Notes: generated by a model not told the origin, from the sequence alone. 64,000 bases of DNA from Paracoccus wurundjeri (GCF_030678915.1 NZ_JAUUTZ010000006.1:1-64000); one strand, 5' to 3'; shown: positions 1 to 10,082, numbered from the stretch's first letter. Numbers and translations are program-made.

Positions 1-133
1 CCTTCCCCCCCGCCCGGCGGGAAGGGAGGACGATTAGACCTGGCTCCGCCTCATCCGATCCCGCTGGGTCGGTCCGGCAACCTTTCACCGGCTGGTAAAT
101 GAATATGGCAGCGTCCGCGCCGCCTTTGAGGCA

Positions 134-1120
134 TTGCCCGAAATCGCCGCCGCTGCCGGCGTAGCGGATTATTCCCCCTGCCCCGAATCCGTCGCCGCCG
201 CCGAATTGCGGGCAGGACGGAAGGCGGGGGCAAAACTGATCCGCCATGATTCGCCACGTTACCCCCCCGCCCTGCGTCAAATCGATGCGCCGCCGCCTGT
301 TCTCTGGTTGCGGGGTGAAGCGGATTGGCTGACGCTTTCGCCGATTGCCGTGATCGGCGCCCGCAACGCCTCGTCGCTTGGGCTGCGCATGGCGCGCGGA
401 ATGGCCGTCGGGCTGGGGCAAAACCGCCACGCGGTCATTGCCGGACTGGCACGTGGGATCGACGCGGCCGCCCATCATGCAGCTCTGGCGACCGGGACCG
501 TCGCAGTTCTGGCCGGGGGCGTCGATATCCCATATCCGGCCGAGAATACGGAATTGCTGATGCGGATCGCCGCGCAGGGCGCGATCATATCCGAACAGCC
601 CCCGGGAACCGTCCCGGCCGCACGGCATTTCCCGGCCCGCAACCGAATCATATCCGGTCTTTCACAAGCCGTTGTGGTGATCGAGGCGGCGCACCGGTCC
701 GGCTCATTGATCACCGCCAGATATGCACTGGATCAGGGACGCGAGATCATGGCGGTGCCCGGTCATCCGATGGATTCCAGAGCATCCGGATGCAATCAGC
801 TTATCCGGGACGGCGCCCATCTGGTGCGCAGCGCAACCGATGTGATCGAGGCATTGGAAACGCGGCCTTCTGACAGTTCCTCGGAGAGCGTCATCCAATC
901 CGACCAATCAGGCGCGGATCCTGAACAAGCTGTGGATCACGGCAATCCAGCCACCTGGGAAGCGCAGATACTTTCGCAACTCACGCCTAGCCCAACCGAT
1001 GAAAACGACCTGATCCGCATACTGGGATTATCCGCCGCTGCGGCAAACGCCGCGATCCTCGCATTGGAGGTACAGGGCAGGATCATCCGGATGCCCGGCG
1101 GTAAGATCGCCCTGAACTGA
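134..1120 (+). CDS. dprA: DNA processing protein DprA (N-terminus interrupted)
   Basis: DprA loads RecA onto incoming single-stranded DNA during natural transformation. The Rossmann-like core is clear: an IGARNAS motif near residues 74-80, GLARGIDAAAH near 104-114, FPARNRIISGLS near 166-177 and the AVPGHPMD stretch near 207-214. A DprA-type winged-helix domain occupies roughly the last 50 residues. The only in-frame start inside the window after a stop is this TTG, but the same frame from position 38 reads TWLRLIRSRWVGPATF, the normal SAM-domain start of the family, and a TAG at 35-37 separates it from a further plausible N-terminal stretch. So the listed start is only the longest stop-free reading with a start codon. 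The gene is either shortened at the N-terminus, a pseudogene, or affected by a sequence error. Product family is certain; integrity is not. Confidence 0.85.
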   Translation: MPEIAAAAGVADYSPCPESVAAAELRAGRKAGAKLIRHDSPRYPPALRQIDAPPPVLWLRGEADWLTLSPIAVIGARNASSLGLRMARGMAVGLGQNRHAVIAGLARGIDAAAHHAALATGTVAVLAGGVDIPYPAENTELLMRIAAQGAIISEQPPGTVPAARHFPARNRIISGLSQAVVVIEAAHRSGSLITARYALDQGREIMAVPGHPMDSRASGCNQLIRDGAHLVRSATDVIEALETRPSDSSSESVIQSDQSGADPEQAVDHGNPATWEAQILSQLTPSPTDENDLIRILGLSAAAANAAILALEVQGRIIRMPGGKIALN

Positions 1121-1390
1121 CCGGAAAACCCGCGATCGCATATCTTCCGGCCCCATCCCCGGCCTACCGACCGCATGAGGGCCGGCAGTTGTCACAATTG
1201 TCATCAGCCGGCGGCTGGCGCCGCGAACCGGTGCATTTGATCCGGCAATTTCACGCTGCCTGCGGGGGCAGACCGGTTACCTTATCGCATATGCGCATCG
1301 CCCAATATAAGGCCCTGATGCCATGAGACGTTGACTCTGCCTTCCCTGCCACCCATGTTGCCGCCCCGTTGCAACCGTTCCGAGGTCCCA

Positions 1391-4054
1391 ATGCCCGTCG
1401 TCGTCGTCGAATCACCGGCCAAGGCCAAAACCATCGAGAAATATCTCGGCGGCGACTATCGCGTGCTTGCCAGTTTCGGTCATGTCCGCGACCTGCCTCC
1501 GAAGGATGGCAGTGTCGATACCGAAGACGATTTCGCCATGAAATGGGAGGTGGCAAGCGACAGCAAGAAACATCTCAAGGCGATCCGGGACGCCCTGAAG
1601 GACGACAACAGCCTGATCCTCGCCACCGACCCCGACCGCGAGGGAGAGGCGATTTCATGGCATTTGCTGGAGGCGCTGCAATCATCGCTGAAAGGCGGCA
1701 AGGATGTCAGCCGCGTAACTTTCAACGCCATTACCAAGGCAGCCGTCAGCGAGGCAATGAAACAACCGCGCGAGATCGATCAGGCGCTTGTCGATGCCTA
1801 TCTGGCCCGTCGTGCGCTTGATTATCTGGTCGGCTTCAACCTCTCGCCCGTTCTGTGGCGCAAGCTGCCCGGCGCAAAATCGGCGGGGCGGGTGCAATCG
1901 GTCTGCCTGCGCCTGATCGTCGACCGCGAGATGGAGATCGAAGCCTTCAAGGCCCGCGAATACTGGTCGGTCCATGCAAGGCTGGCGACGCCGGCGGGGC
2001 AGGAATACGATGCGCAGCTGGTTTCGCTGGCCGGATCGAAGCTGGAACGTTTCGATCTGCCCGATGCCGAAAAAGCCGCCATGGCCGTCAGTGCCGTGAC
2101 CTCGCGCGATCTGACCGTGACCAGTGTCACCGCGAAACCCGCCAGCCGCAATCCTTGGCCACCCTTCATGACCTCGACACTTCAGCAGGAAGCCAGCCGC
2201 AAGATGGGCATGGGCGCGAAGGCCTGCATGTCGGCGGCGCAAAGGCTGTATGAGGCGGGGCTGATTACCTACATGCGAACCGATGGTATCGATATGGCGC
2301 CCGAGGCCGTCATGTCCGCCCGCGACGCGATCAAAGCCAAGTTCGGCGAGAAATATCTGCCGAAATCGCCGCGCATGTACAAGAACAAGGCCAAGAACGC
2401 GCAGGAAGCGCATGAATGTATCCGCCCCACCGACATGATGCTGTCCACCGACAAGCTGAAGGTGACTGCCGAGGACCAGCGCAAGCTTTATGACCTGATC
2501 TGGAAACGCACCATCGCCAGCCAGATGGAAGCCGCCCGGATGGAGCGTACCACGGTCGAGATCGGCAGCGCGGATGGTCAGGTCGGACTGCGCGCGACCG
2601 GTCAGGTGATGTTGTTCGACGGCTTCCTGAAAGTCTACGATCAGGGCCGAGACGACGACGAAGGCGAGGACAGCGCCCGTCTGCCCGCGATCGGCAAAGG
2701 CGAAACCGCTGCCCTGGTCGCCAAATCCTTCGAGCCTGAATTCGCCAAAGCCCGCGAAAAGGGGGACAGCACGCCCGATGCGCCCGCCGGTCAGCGTGCC
2801 GCCCCCGGCCTGCTGATGAATGACGCGGCCAGCACCGCCGCCCGTCAGCATTTCACTCAACCTCCGCCCCGATATACTGAGGCCACATTAGTCAAGCGGA
2901 TGGAGGAACTGGGAATCGGGCGTCCCTCGACCTATGCCAGCATCGTTACCACGATTCAGGATCGCGACTATGTCCGCAAGGACAAGAACCGCCTGATTCC
3001 GGAAGACAAGGGACGGTTGGTCACGACATTCCTTGTCAAATATTTCCCGCGTTATCTGAGTTACGACTTCACCGCCGATCTGGAAAACGAGCTGGATGAG
3101 ATCAGTGCGGGCGACCGGGTGTGGCGTGACGTGCTGGGGCGTTTCTGGAAAGACTTTTCGAAGGCGCTTGAAGGCACGTCGGACCTGCGCATCGGCGAGG
3201 TGCTGGAGGCGATCGACGACGCGCTTGCTCCGCATCTCTACCCGCCGCGTGCCGATGGCGGCGATCCGCGTCAATGCCCGCTTTGCGGCGCCGGGCGGCT
3301 GAACCTGAAAACCGCGCGTTCGGGCGGGGCGTTCATCGGATGCACGAATTATCCCGAATGCCGCTATACGCGCCCGCTATCCTCGCCCGATGGTGAGGAA
3401 GCCGTGGGCGACCGGCTGCTGGGACAGGATGGTGGCGACGATATCAGCCTGAAGTCCGGACGGTTCGGCCCCTATGTGCAACGGGGCGAGGCAACGGAGG
3501 ATGTTCCGAAACCGCCACGCGCCTCGGTCCCGAAAGGCTGGAATCCGGCGGAGATCGATCTGGAAAAGGCATTGCAGCTATTGTCGCTGCCCCGCCCGAT
3601 CGGTCCGCACCCCGATGACGGCGAATTGATCGAGGCCGGGATCGGGCGCTATGGCCCCTATGTCAAACATGGCCGGAAATATGCCAACCTGCCAGAGGTG
3701 GACGAAGTGTTCACCGTGGGCATGAATCGCGCCGTCGAGGTTCTTGCCGCCAAACAGATCCGCGGCAGGACCGCCGCGACCCCGTTACGCGAGCTGGGCA
3801 GTCATCCCGATGGGGGTTCAATCCAGGTGATGAATGGCCGTTATGGCCCTTATATCAAATGGGAAAAGATCAATGCGACCTTGCCGCGGGATGTCTCTCC
3901 CGATGATATCACGCAGGAACAGGCCCTTGAATTGATCGCTGCGAAATCGGCCAAGAAAGGCACGAAAAAGAAGGCCGCATCGAAAGCTGCCAAGAAACCG
4001 GCCGCCAAAAAAACCGCCGCAAAGAAACCTGCGGCCAAAAAAGCAGCCGGCTGA
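1391..4054 (+). CDS. topA: DNA topoisomerase I
   Basis: Type IA topoisomerase that relaxes negatively supercoiled DNA. The ATG at 1391 gives the family start MPVVVVESPAKAKTIEKYLG and is preceded by a GAGGT ribosome site; a longer reading from 1331 adds non-family residues. The TOPRIM domain comes first (Glu7; DPDREGE at 80-86). The catalytic tyrosine is Tyr294 in ITYMRTDG. A C4 zinc-finger module lies near residues 629-656, followed by further degenerate Topo_C repeats (GRYGPY motifs), and the last ~35 residues are a lysine/alanine-rich tail typical of alphaproteobacterial TopA. At 887 aa the length is normal. It follows dprA in the same direction after a 270-bp gap, an order common in Rhodobacterales. 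Confidence 0.97.
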   Translation: MPVVVVESPAKAKTIEKYLGGDYRVLASFGHVRDLPPKDGSVDTEDDFAMKWEVASDSKKHLKAIRDALKDDNSLILATDPDREGEAISWHLLEALQSSLKGGKDVSRVTFNAITKAAVSEAMKQPREIDQALVDAYLARRALDYLVGFNLSPVLWRKLPGAKSAGRVQSVCLRLIVDREMEIEAFKAREYWSVHARLATPAGQEYDAQLVSLAGSKLERFDLPDAEKAAMAVSAVTSRDLTVTSVTAKPASRNPWPPFMTSTLQQEASRKMGMGAKACMSAAQRLYEAGLITYMRTDGIDMAPEAVMSARDAIKAKFGEKYLPKSPRMYKNKAKNAQEAHECIRPTDMMLSTDKLKVTAEDQRKLYDLIWKRTIASQMEAARMERTTVEIGSADGQVGLRATGQVMLFDGFLKVYDQGRDDDEGEDSARLPAIGKGETAALVAKSFEPEFAKAREKGDSTPDAPAGQRAAPGLLMNDAASTAARQHFTQPPPRYTEATLVKRMEELGIGRPSTYASIVTTIQDRDYVRKDKNRLIPEDKGRLVTTFLVKYFPRYLSYDFTADLENELDEISAGDRVWRDVLGRFWKDFSKALEGTSDLRIGEVLEAIDDALAPHLYPPRADGGDPRQCPLCGAGRLNLKTARSGGAFIGCTNYPECRYTRPLSSPDGEEAVGDRLLGQDGGDDISLKSGRFGPYVQRGEATEDVPKPPRASVPKGWNPAEIDLEKALQLLSLPRPIGPHPDDGELIEAGIGRYGPYVKHGRKYANLPEVDEVFTVGMNRAVEVLAAKQIRGRTAATPLRELGSHPDGGSIQVMNGRYGPYIKWEKINATLPRDVSPDDITQEQALELIAAKSAKKGTKKKAASKAAKKPAAKKTAAKKPAAKKAAG

Positions 4055-4251
4055 CATTCGCGGCATCCGAGATAACAGGCGCGGTTCCGCCCTCCTTTGG
4101 CGGCGGTTTCGGTATTGGTGGCCGCCCGCTGCCTGCAAGCGACTTAATTTTGATATGTTCGAATAAATTTCAAACTTGAAGCAAACCTACGCCTATGCCA
4201 GCCTTCAATCAGGTTTTCGGCTGATCGAAAGCAGTGTTTCAGGTTGCGACA

Positions 4252-5073
4252 ATGAGCTATGATCCTTCCGACGACGGCGCCCGAATGTCTTTTCAGGGGC
4301 GCATGTCTTATGGCGACTATCTGTATCTCGACAAGGTTCTGACGGCCCAGCACCCGTTGTCGCAAGCCCATGACGAGATGCTGTTCATCGTCCAGCACCA
4401 GACCTCGGAACTCTGGATGAAACTTGCGCTGCATGAATTGAATGCGGCGCGTGCTGCTATTGCCTCGGGCAATTTACAGCCCGCCTTCAAGATGCTGACC
4501 CGGGTCGCCCGGATCATGGAACAGCTTAATTCGGCATGGGATGTACTGCGCACCATGACACCCAGCGAATACACAGAATTTCGCGAAAGTCTTGGCGAAA
4601 GCAGCGGCTTCCAGTCGTGGCAATACCGGATGATCGAATTCGTTGCCGGCAATCGCAATATCGAGATGCTGCGCCCGCATGAACATCGGGAAGCCTTGGT
4701 TGCCTCGCTTCGGGCGGAAATTGCCCGCCCATCGCTTTACGATGTGGTCTTATCGCATCTGCGCGCCTCCGGTTTCGATATTCCGCCGCGTGAAAGGCTG
4801 GATCGTCCGCATCTTCCCGATCCCGCTGCCCGCGCCGCCTGGGCCAGCATTTACCGCGACCCCGTCCGCTGGTGGGAATTATATGAACTGGCAGAAAAAC
4901 TCGTTGATTTCGAGGATTATTTCCGCCGCTGGCGCTTCAACCATGTCACCACGGTCGAGCGCATCATCGGCTTCAAGCGCGGCTCGGGCGGGACATCCGG
5001 CGTCAATTACCTGCGCCGGATGCTGGATGTGGTGCTGTTTGCCGATTTGTGGGAATTGCGGACCGAGCTGTGA
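4252..5073 (+). CDS. kynA: Tryptophan 2,3-dioxygenase
   Basis: Heme dioxygenase that converts L-tryptophan to N-formylkynurenine, the first step of the kynurenine route. The sequence shows the two diagnostic blocks: [14 protein letters not shown], with the active-site histidine at residue 49, and [21 protein letters not shown], with the proximal heme-ligand histidine at residue 231. Length (273 aa) fits bacterial members. The ATG at 4252 is preferred; a GTG at 4234 would add six residues (VFQVAT). Neither has a strong ribosome site. No kynurenine formamidase or kynureninase is adjacent, so the pathway must be completed elsewhere. The next gene, mrcA, converges on it. Confidence 0.94.
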   Translation: MSYDPSDDGARMSFQGRMSYGDYLYLDKVLTAQHPLSQAHDEMLFIVQHQTSELWMKLALHELNAARAAIASGNLQPAFKMLTRVARIMEQLNSAWDVLRTMTPSEYTEFRESLGESSGFQSWQYRMIEFVAGNRNIEMLRPHEHREALVASLRAEIARPSLYDVVLSHLRASGFDIPPRERLDRPHLPDPAARAAWASIYRDPVRWWELYELAEKLVDFEDYFRRWRFNHVTTVERIIGFKRGSGGTSGVNYLRRMLDVVLFADLWELRTEL

Positions 5074-5109
5074 TCGCGACAGCAGGGCCTCCCCCGCTGT
5101 CGGATATCG

Positions 5110-7653
5110 TCAATACAGCCCGCCAGAGGACAGGGTTCCGAAATCCGCCTTGTTGGGGATTACTTTCTGCTCTCCGGTCGAAGTGGTCACGGATTGCCCG
5201 CCGCCAGAGCCGGCTTCCCATGGCAGAACGACGTTTTCATCGCCAAAGCCCGCAACAACATAGGGCGACAGCCAGTCAGGATCGGTACCATCGCGGAAAT
5301 ACTCGGCAATGACATTCGGACCATTTGCGTCATCGGGCAGGCGCTGTCCGGTGAAACGGTCGATCTTGACCCAGTATCCGCCCGGCGGCACCTTGAATTC
5401 CGAGCCGCCATATTCCTTGATCGCTTCACGCATGAACGCGTTGAACACCGGCACGCAAAGCGTTCCACCATAAGCATGCGGCCCCAATCCGCGCGGCTGA
5501 TCATAGCCCAGATAACATCCCGCCACGATATTGCTTGAAAAGCCGATGAACCAGACATCCTTGGCGTCGTTCGTCGTTCCGGTCTTGCCTGCAATCGGCA
5601 CCGGCAGATTCACCCCGCTGCCCGATCCCCGCTTGACGACGCCTTCCAGCATCGAGGTCAGTTGATAGGCCGTCACGGCATCCATGACCCGTTCGCGGTT
5701 GCTTTTGATCACCGGGGCACTGCCGGCGGGCAAAGCCTGCATCTCACAGGTTTCGCAGATGCGCCGGTCATGGCGGTAGATCGTCCTGCCGCGGCGGTCC
5801 TGAACGCGGTCAACCAGAGTCGGCTCGACCCGCTCGCCGCCATTGGCGAACATCGCATAGGCCGCGACCATCTTGAACAAGGTCGTCTCCTGCGCGCCAA
5901 GCGAATTGGCGAGAAACGGCTTCAAATCATCGTAAACCCCGAATTTCTCGGCATAATCGGCGACAATTTCCATACCGATATCCCGCGCGATGCGGATCGT
6001 CATCAGGTTTCGGGACTGCTCGATCCCGGTCCGCAGCGGGGTCGGACCATAATGTTTGCCGCTGGAATTCTTCGGCTCCCACAATCCGGCGGGCGTATTC
6101 ACCCGGATCGGTTCGTCAACAACGATGGTCGCGGGGGTATAATTGTTGTCCAGCGCCGCAGCATAAACGAAAGGCTTGAAGCTGGAACCGGGCTGCCGCT
6201 GTGCCTGAGTTGCGCGGTTGAAGACCGAGGATTCATATGAAAACCCGCCCTGCATCGCAATCACGCGCCCCGTATTGACATCCATGGCCATGAAACCGCC
6301 CTGGATCCGCGGCACCTGCCGCAGCGTCCAGCGGATAAAGCTGCCGTCTTCGTCATTGGTCATCGCACGCACCAGAACGACATCTCCGACCTCGACCAGA
6401 TCGCCGGCCACCTGCGCAGGCGGAGCCAGAGTGCCATCCGGCAGCCGCTTGCGTGCCCATTGCACGTCATTTGCCGGAATCCAGTGTCCATCGGGATGCT
6501 CTTCAATGCCTTCGATTCCGATCCGGGCGTCTTGCTCGCCAAGTTCCAGAACCACGGCAGGATGCCAGCCGGGAATATCGCGAGGAACCTCCAGCTCCCA
6601 CAGCGCGCCGCGCCAGGATGCCTCGTCCGTCAGTTGTTCAGCCGGGATCGTTTCACCGGTGCCGTTCCAGATCCCCAGATCCCGGTCGTATTTCTCAAGC
6701 GCGGCCCGCAATGCATCTGCCGCCTGACTCTGCATCTGCGGATCGACCGTGGCGCGGATGGTCAGGCCGCCTCCGTAGAATTCGTCATGACCGAAATCGC
6801 GGCTGAGCTGACGCCGAATCTCGTCGGTGAAATAGTCGCGCCGGGGCATCTGTTCGCGGAAAGGCGGATAATCACCATTCTGCACGGTCCGGAGCGGCAG
6901 CTTCGCTTCAGCCTCATAGGTGGCCTCGTCGATATAGCCATTCTGCCACATTTCCCGCAGCACATAGTTGCGCCGGTTGGTCAGGGCCTCCTTGGCGCGA
7001 ACGGGGTGAAAATCACTCGGGGCCTTGGGAAGAGATGCAAGCATGGCCGCTTCGTGCGGTGCCAGTTCGGTCAGGGTCTTGTTAAAGAACACCTGTGCGG
7101 CGGCGGCGACGCCATAGCTGTTCTGTCCAAGGTAGATTTCATTAAGATACAGTTCGAGGATCTGATCCTTGCTCAGCGTATGTTCCAGCCTGACGGCGAG
7201 GATCAGCTCCTTGATCTTCCGCTCAAGCCGGACATCCGAAGACAGCAGGAAGTTCTTGACGACCTGCTGCGGAATGGTCGAAGCGCCACGGGCGCTGTCC
7301 CCGCCGGATTTGATGAACTCCAGTCCCGCGGCAGCAATACCGCGTAAATCGTAACCGGGATGGTTATAGAAATTCTTGTCCTCGGCACTGACGAATGCCT
7401 GCTTGACCAGATCGGGGATTTCCTTGATCGGAACAAAAATCCGCCGTTCTTCGGCATATTCGTCGATCAGCATGCCCTCGCCCGAATAGATTCGGCTGAT
7501 GGTCTTGGGACTGTATCTCGCCAGTTGCTCATGACTGGGCAGATCATCCGAGTAAATCCAGAAAATCCCGCCAAGCGTGAGCGCAGCAAAGAAAATGGCG
7601 GTTACGCCCCACGCAAATATAGCACCCAGAAATGAAAGTATCGCACGTGCCAC
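5110..7653 (-). CDS. mrcA: Penicillin-binding protein 1A (bifunctional transglycosylase/transpeptidase)
   Basis: Class A PBP that polymerises and cross-links peptidoglycan at the periplasmic face. It has a short cytoplasmic tail and one membrane segment (about residues 8-33), then a GT51 transglycosylase domain with the catalytic glutamate in EDKNFYNHPG at residues 91-100. An OB-like insert follows, then the transpeptidase domain with SSFK (Ser490 nucleophile), SRN as the SxN motif and GKTGTTND as the KTG motif. The 847-aa length is normal for alphaproteobacterial PBP1A. The start is a GTG (codon at 7653-7651). It is convergent with kynA, 37 bp away. Confidence 0.96.
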   Translation of the reverse strand: MARAILSFLGAIFAWGVTAIFFAALTLGGIFWIYSDDLPSHEQLARYSPKTISRIYSGEGMLIDEYAEERRIFVPIKEIPDLVKQAFVSAEDKNFYNHPGYDLRGIAAAGLEFIKSGGDSARGASTIPQQVVKNFLLSSDVRLERKIKELILAVRLEHTLSKDQILELYLNEIYLGQNSYGVAAAAQVFFNKTLTELAPHEAAMLASLPKAPSDFHPVRAKEALTNRRNYVLREMWQNGYIDEATYEAEAKLPLRTVQNGDYPPFREQMPRRDYFTDEIRRQLSRDFGHDEFYGGGLTIRATVDPQMQSQAADALRAALEKYDRDLGIWNGTGETIPAEQLTDEASWRGALWELEVPRDIPGWHPAVVLELGEQDARIGIEGIEEHPDGHWIPANDVQWARKRLPDGTLAPPAQVAGDLVEVGDVVLVRAMTNDEDGSFIRWTLRQVPRIQGGFMAMDVNTGRVIAMQGGFSYESSVFNRATQAQRQPGSSFKPFVYAAALDNNYTPATIVVDEPIRVNTPAGLWEPKNSSGKHYGPTPLRTGIEQSRNLMTIRIARDIGMEIVADYAEKFGVYDDLKPFLANSLGAQETTLFKMVAAYAMFANGGERVEPTLVDRVQDRRGRTIYRHDRRICETCEMQALPAGSAPVIKSNRERVMDAVTAYQLTSMLEGVVKRGSGSGVNLPVPIAGKTGTTNDAKDVWFIGFSSNIVAGCYLGYDQPRGLGPHAYGGTLCVPVFNAFMREAIKEYGGSEFKVPPGGYWVKIDRFTGQRLPDDANGPNVIAEYFRDGTDPDWLSPYVVAGFGDENVVLPWEAGSGGGQSVTTSTGEQKVIPNKADFGTLSSGGLY

Positions 7654-7811
7654 AGGGCAAAAGCCTTTCGATATTTGCTTTGTCTATAGCGGCAGGGTCA
7701 GAGCGCGTCAAAACAACAGTGATGCGTTACATCACCGTAATCGGCACATTGTTCATCACTCCCGACAACATGTCGGGGAAAGCCGACATCCGGCAAGGCC
7801 GGCCCGGTGAA

Positions 7812-8276
7812 TTATCCGTATAATTCATTCGCGCGGGTCTCGAAGGCTTTGACGATGCGCGACATGGCCTCATGAAAAACGACGCCGATCAGTTTTTGAA
7901 GAATCGCGTTGCGGAATTCGAAATCCACGAAGAACTCGATCCGGCAACCGCCATCGGGCAGATCCATGAAGGTCCAGCCGCTTTGCATATGCCGGAACGG
8001 GCCGTCCAGGTATTCGGTGTCGATCTTCAGCTTGCCACTTTCGGGCTCGGCGGGCCAAAGAACGACGCGGCTGCCGAAACGCTCGCGGAAGACTTTGAAG
8101 CTGACGACCAGATCGGCCGCGATTTCCTCTGCGCCGTCAGGACGCGTCTGGCGGGATCGGATCCGCGCCGCGCTGTTCCAAGGTAGGAATTGCGGATAGC
8201 TTTCGATATCTGCAACGAGATCGAACATCTGGCGCGCGCTATAGGGAAGGTCGCGGTTGTCCTGGTGATGAGGCAC
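7812..8276 (-). CDS. Coq10/RatA-type START-domain protein
   Basis: Small (154 aa) ligand-binding START/polyketide-cyclase fold protein. The N-terminus (YSARQMFDLVADIESYPQFLPW) and the C-terminus (FHEAMSRIVKAFETRANELYG) match the Coq10/RatA family almost throughout. In alphaproteobacteria this family is taken to bind ubiquinone and aid respiration; enterobacterial RatA was described as a ribosome-association toxin, a role I would not transfer here. It is a single-gene minus-strand unit between mrcA and a small divergent membrane protein. Family call is secure, function is inferred. Confidence 0.9.
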   Translation of the reverse strand: MPHHQDNRDLPYSARQMFDLVADIESYPQFLPWNSAARIRSRQTRPDGAEEIAADLVVSFKVFRERFGSRVVLWPAEPESGKLKIDTEYLDGPFRHMQSGWTFMDLPDGGCRIEFFVDFEFRNAILQKLIGVVFHEAMSRIVKAFETRANELYG

Positions 8277-8334
8277 GGGAATTCCTGGTTTCGGCTTGGC
8301 TGTCTGTCTGATACTTTCCGGGGACTAACAGGAT

Positions 8335-8529
8335 ATGAGGCCGATGAACAACCTGCTGTGGTTTCTGCGCGCATCGCAATGGGTCCGCAACCCTCCCAGT
8401 GCGCGGAGGGTCAAGCTGGTGCTGTTCGTCATTCTGGTGATCGTGGCAATCGTCGTGCTCGAAAAGCTTGGCTGGTGGCCGGAATGGGCACAAATGGAAC
8501 GGGGGCGCAGGGCCGTCATGCCCCGCTAA
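8335..8529 (+). CDS. Small single-pass membrane protein (conserved hypothetical)
   Basis: A 64-residue protein whose N-terminal part (WFLRASQWVRNPPSARRVKL) precedes one hydrophobic helix, about residues 28-43, and a short polar tail. I recall similar small proteins next to the coq10-like gene in Rhodobacterales genomes, and the divergent placement here agrees, but I cannot name a function. An alternative ATG lies three codons downstream (8344). There is a weak purine-rich ribosome site (GGGGACTAACAGG). It ends 5 bp before the stop of the convergent peptidase gene. Confidence 0.65.
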   Translation: MRPMNNLLWFLRASQWVRNPPSARRVKLVLFVILVIVAIVVLEKLGWWPEWAQMERGRRAVMPR

Positions 8530-8534
8530 GGCTG

Positions 8535-9383
8535 CTATTCAAGACCTGCCTCGGCGAATGTGTCGCATTGCGCCAGCTCACCTGAGCGAAATCCCCGCAT
8601 AAGCCATTCCTGCCTTTGCTGGGAACTGCCATGGGTGAAACTGTCGGGCATCGGCGTCCGGCCTGCGCTTGCCTGTATGGCATCGTCTCCGACCGCCGCG
8701 GCAGCGGTCATCGCCTCGTTCAGATCGCCCTCTTCCAGCGAACCGAAACGATCCTGTGCGTGTCGTGCCCATAGCCCGGCAAAACAATCGGCCTGCAATT
8801 CGGTCAGCACCGAAACCGCATTGGCATCCTGTTCGCCAAGACGGCCACGAAGGGAATTCACCTGTTCCAGAACACCTGTCAGATTCTGGACATGGTGACC
8901 AATTTCATGCGCGATGACATAGGCATAGGCAAAATCACCGCCAGCCCCCATCCGCTGCCCCATCATGTCGAAAAAGTCGGTGTCCAGATAAACTTGCTGA
9001 TCGCCCGGACAATAGAACGGCCCCATCGCCGCCGAGGCGCCGCCACAGGCCGATTGCACCGCGCCGCTGAACAGCACCAGCCGGGGTTCCGCATAGGTGA
9101 TACCGGCCTGTTCCTGCAGAACCTCGCTCCAGATTTCCTCGGTATCGGCCAGAACCACCGATACAAACTCGCCATATTGCTCTTCGGCTTCGGTCAGCGG
9201 TCGTTCCGATTGCTGCCCGCCCTGTTCCAGCCCCTGCACGATCGGCGAAATATCGATGCCGAAGAAATAACCGACAGCAAGAATCGCAAGCACACCTACG
9301 ACGCCCACGCCCCCTGCACCGGCCCGGCCCATACCTCTGCGGTCATCCACATTACTGCTGCCCCGTCGTCCCCGCCACTTCAT
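8535..9383 (-). CDS. ypfJ: Neutral zinc metallopeptidase, YpfJ family
   Basis: Membrane-anchored putative metallopeptidase of the zinc_peptidase (PF04228) family. It opens with the family signature MKWRGRRGSSNVDDRRG, followed by a glycine-rich membrane segment at about residues 22-42. The zinc site is HEIGHH at 159-164, with the third ligand probably Glu196 in ELQADCFAG. Two cysteines (near 113 and 125) sit in the typical ACGGA..YCPGD arrangement. The length of 282 aa is normal. Substrate is unknown for the family. Convergent with the small membrane protein upstream of it in the window. Confidence 0.93.
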   Translation of the reverse strand: MKWRGRRGSSNVDDRRGMGRAGAGGVGVVGVLAILAVGYFFGIDISPIVQGLEQGGQQSERPLTEAEEQYGEFVSVVLADTEEIWSEVLQEQAGITYAEPRLVLFSGAVQSACGGASAAMGPFYCPGDQQVYLDTDFFDMMGQRMGAGGDFAYAYVIAHEIGHHVQNLTGVLEQVNSLRGRLGEQDANAVSVLTELQADCFAGLWARHAQDRFGSLEEGDLNEAMTAAAAVGDDAIQASAGRTPMPDSFTHGSSQQRQEWLMRGFRSGELAQCDTFAEAGLE

Positions 9384-9503
9384 CGGTCCGCAATCCCTGA
9401 TTGTTCCCAGTTCTCAATCATCACAGCAGCGCGACCCGATTTGCAAGCGCCTTGACGTCGGGACGCCTTGCGGTCAATCCGGTTTCTGAACGAAGGGGAC
9501 AGC

Positions 9504-10082
9504 ATGTTACGCAAGCTTTACAACTGGACCATGGGGCTTGCGGGCGGCCGCCACGCCATGCGCGCACTGTTCGGAATCAGCTTCATCGAAAGCTCTGTCT
9601 TTCCGATTCCGCCGGATGTGCTGATGATTCCGATGATCCTGTCGCGCAGATCGCGCGCCTTCCTGATCGCGACGATTGCAACCATCGGGTCGGTCCTCGG
9701 CGCATTGCTTGGCTATTGGATCGGCGCGGTTCTCATGGATTCGGCGGGACAATGGGTGCTGACCGTCTACGGCAAGCAGGATGCCTATCACCAACTCGCC
9801 GGCAGATTTGCCGAATATGGCGGCTGGGCGATCCTGTTCGCCGCCCTGACACCGTTTCCGTTCAAGGTCATCACGATCTTTTCGGGCGCAATCGGTTTCC
9901 CCGTGCCGCTATTCGTGCTGGCCTCGATCGCCGGGCGTGCCGGGCGGTTTTTCGTGGTCGCGGCGCTTCTGTGGCGTTATGGCCCGCCGATCCGCGACTT
10001 CATCGAGCAGCGCCTGGGGCTGGCCTTCACCCTGTTCATGATCTGTCTCATCGGCGGCTTTATCTTGCTGAGGTACCTATGA
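9504..10082 (+). CDS. YqaA-family (SNARE-associated/DedA-like) membrane protein
   Basis: Integral membrane protein of 192 aa in the VTT/YqaA group, a branch of the DedA superfamily linked to lipid scrambling or envelope maintenance. The family block FIESSVFPIPPDVLMIP is at about residues 30-46, with the helix-breaking glycine/proline segment LTPFPFKVITIFSG further on. The start at 9504 follows AAGGGGAC; a longer frame from 9468 lacks family residues. Its stop overlaps the ATG of dsbB by an ATGA, so the two are translationally coupled, a pairing I have seen in related genomes. Confidence 0.88.
   Translation: MLRKLYNWTMGLAGGRHAMRALFGISFIESSVFPIPPDVLMIPMILSRRSRAFLIATIATIGSVLGALLGYWIGAVLMDSAGQWVLTVYGKQDAYHQLAGRFAEYGGWAILFAALTPFPFKVITIFSGAIGFPVPLFVLASIAGRAGRFFVVAALLWRYGPPIRDFIEQRLGLAFTLFMICLIGGFILLRYL

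Noticed and set aside
1682..2860. 392-codon open frame on the minus strand
   Set aside because: Fully antisense to topA, with histidine/arginine/glycine-rich composition typical of shadow frames of GC-rich genes; no domain similarity.
4087..4103. CCGCC/GGCGG stem after topA as a terminator
   Set aside because: Stem of five pairs with a 7-base loop and no T run; too weak to support.
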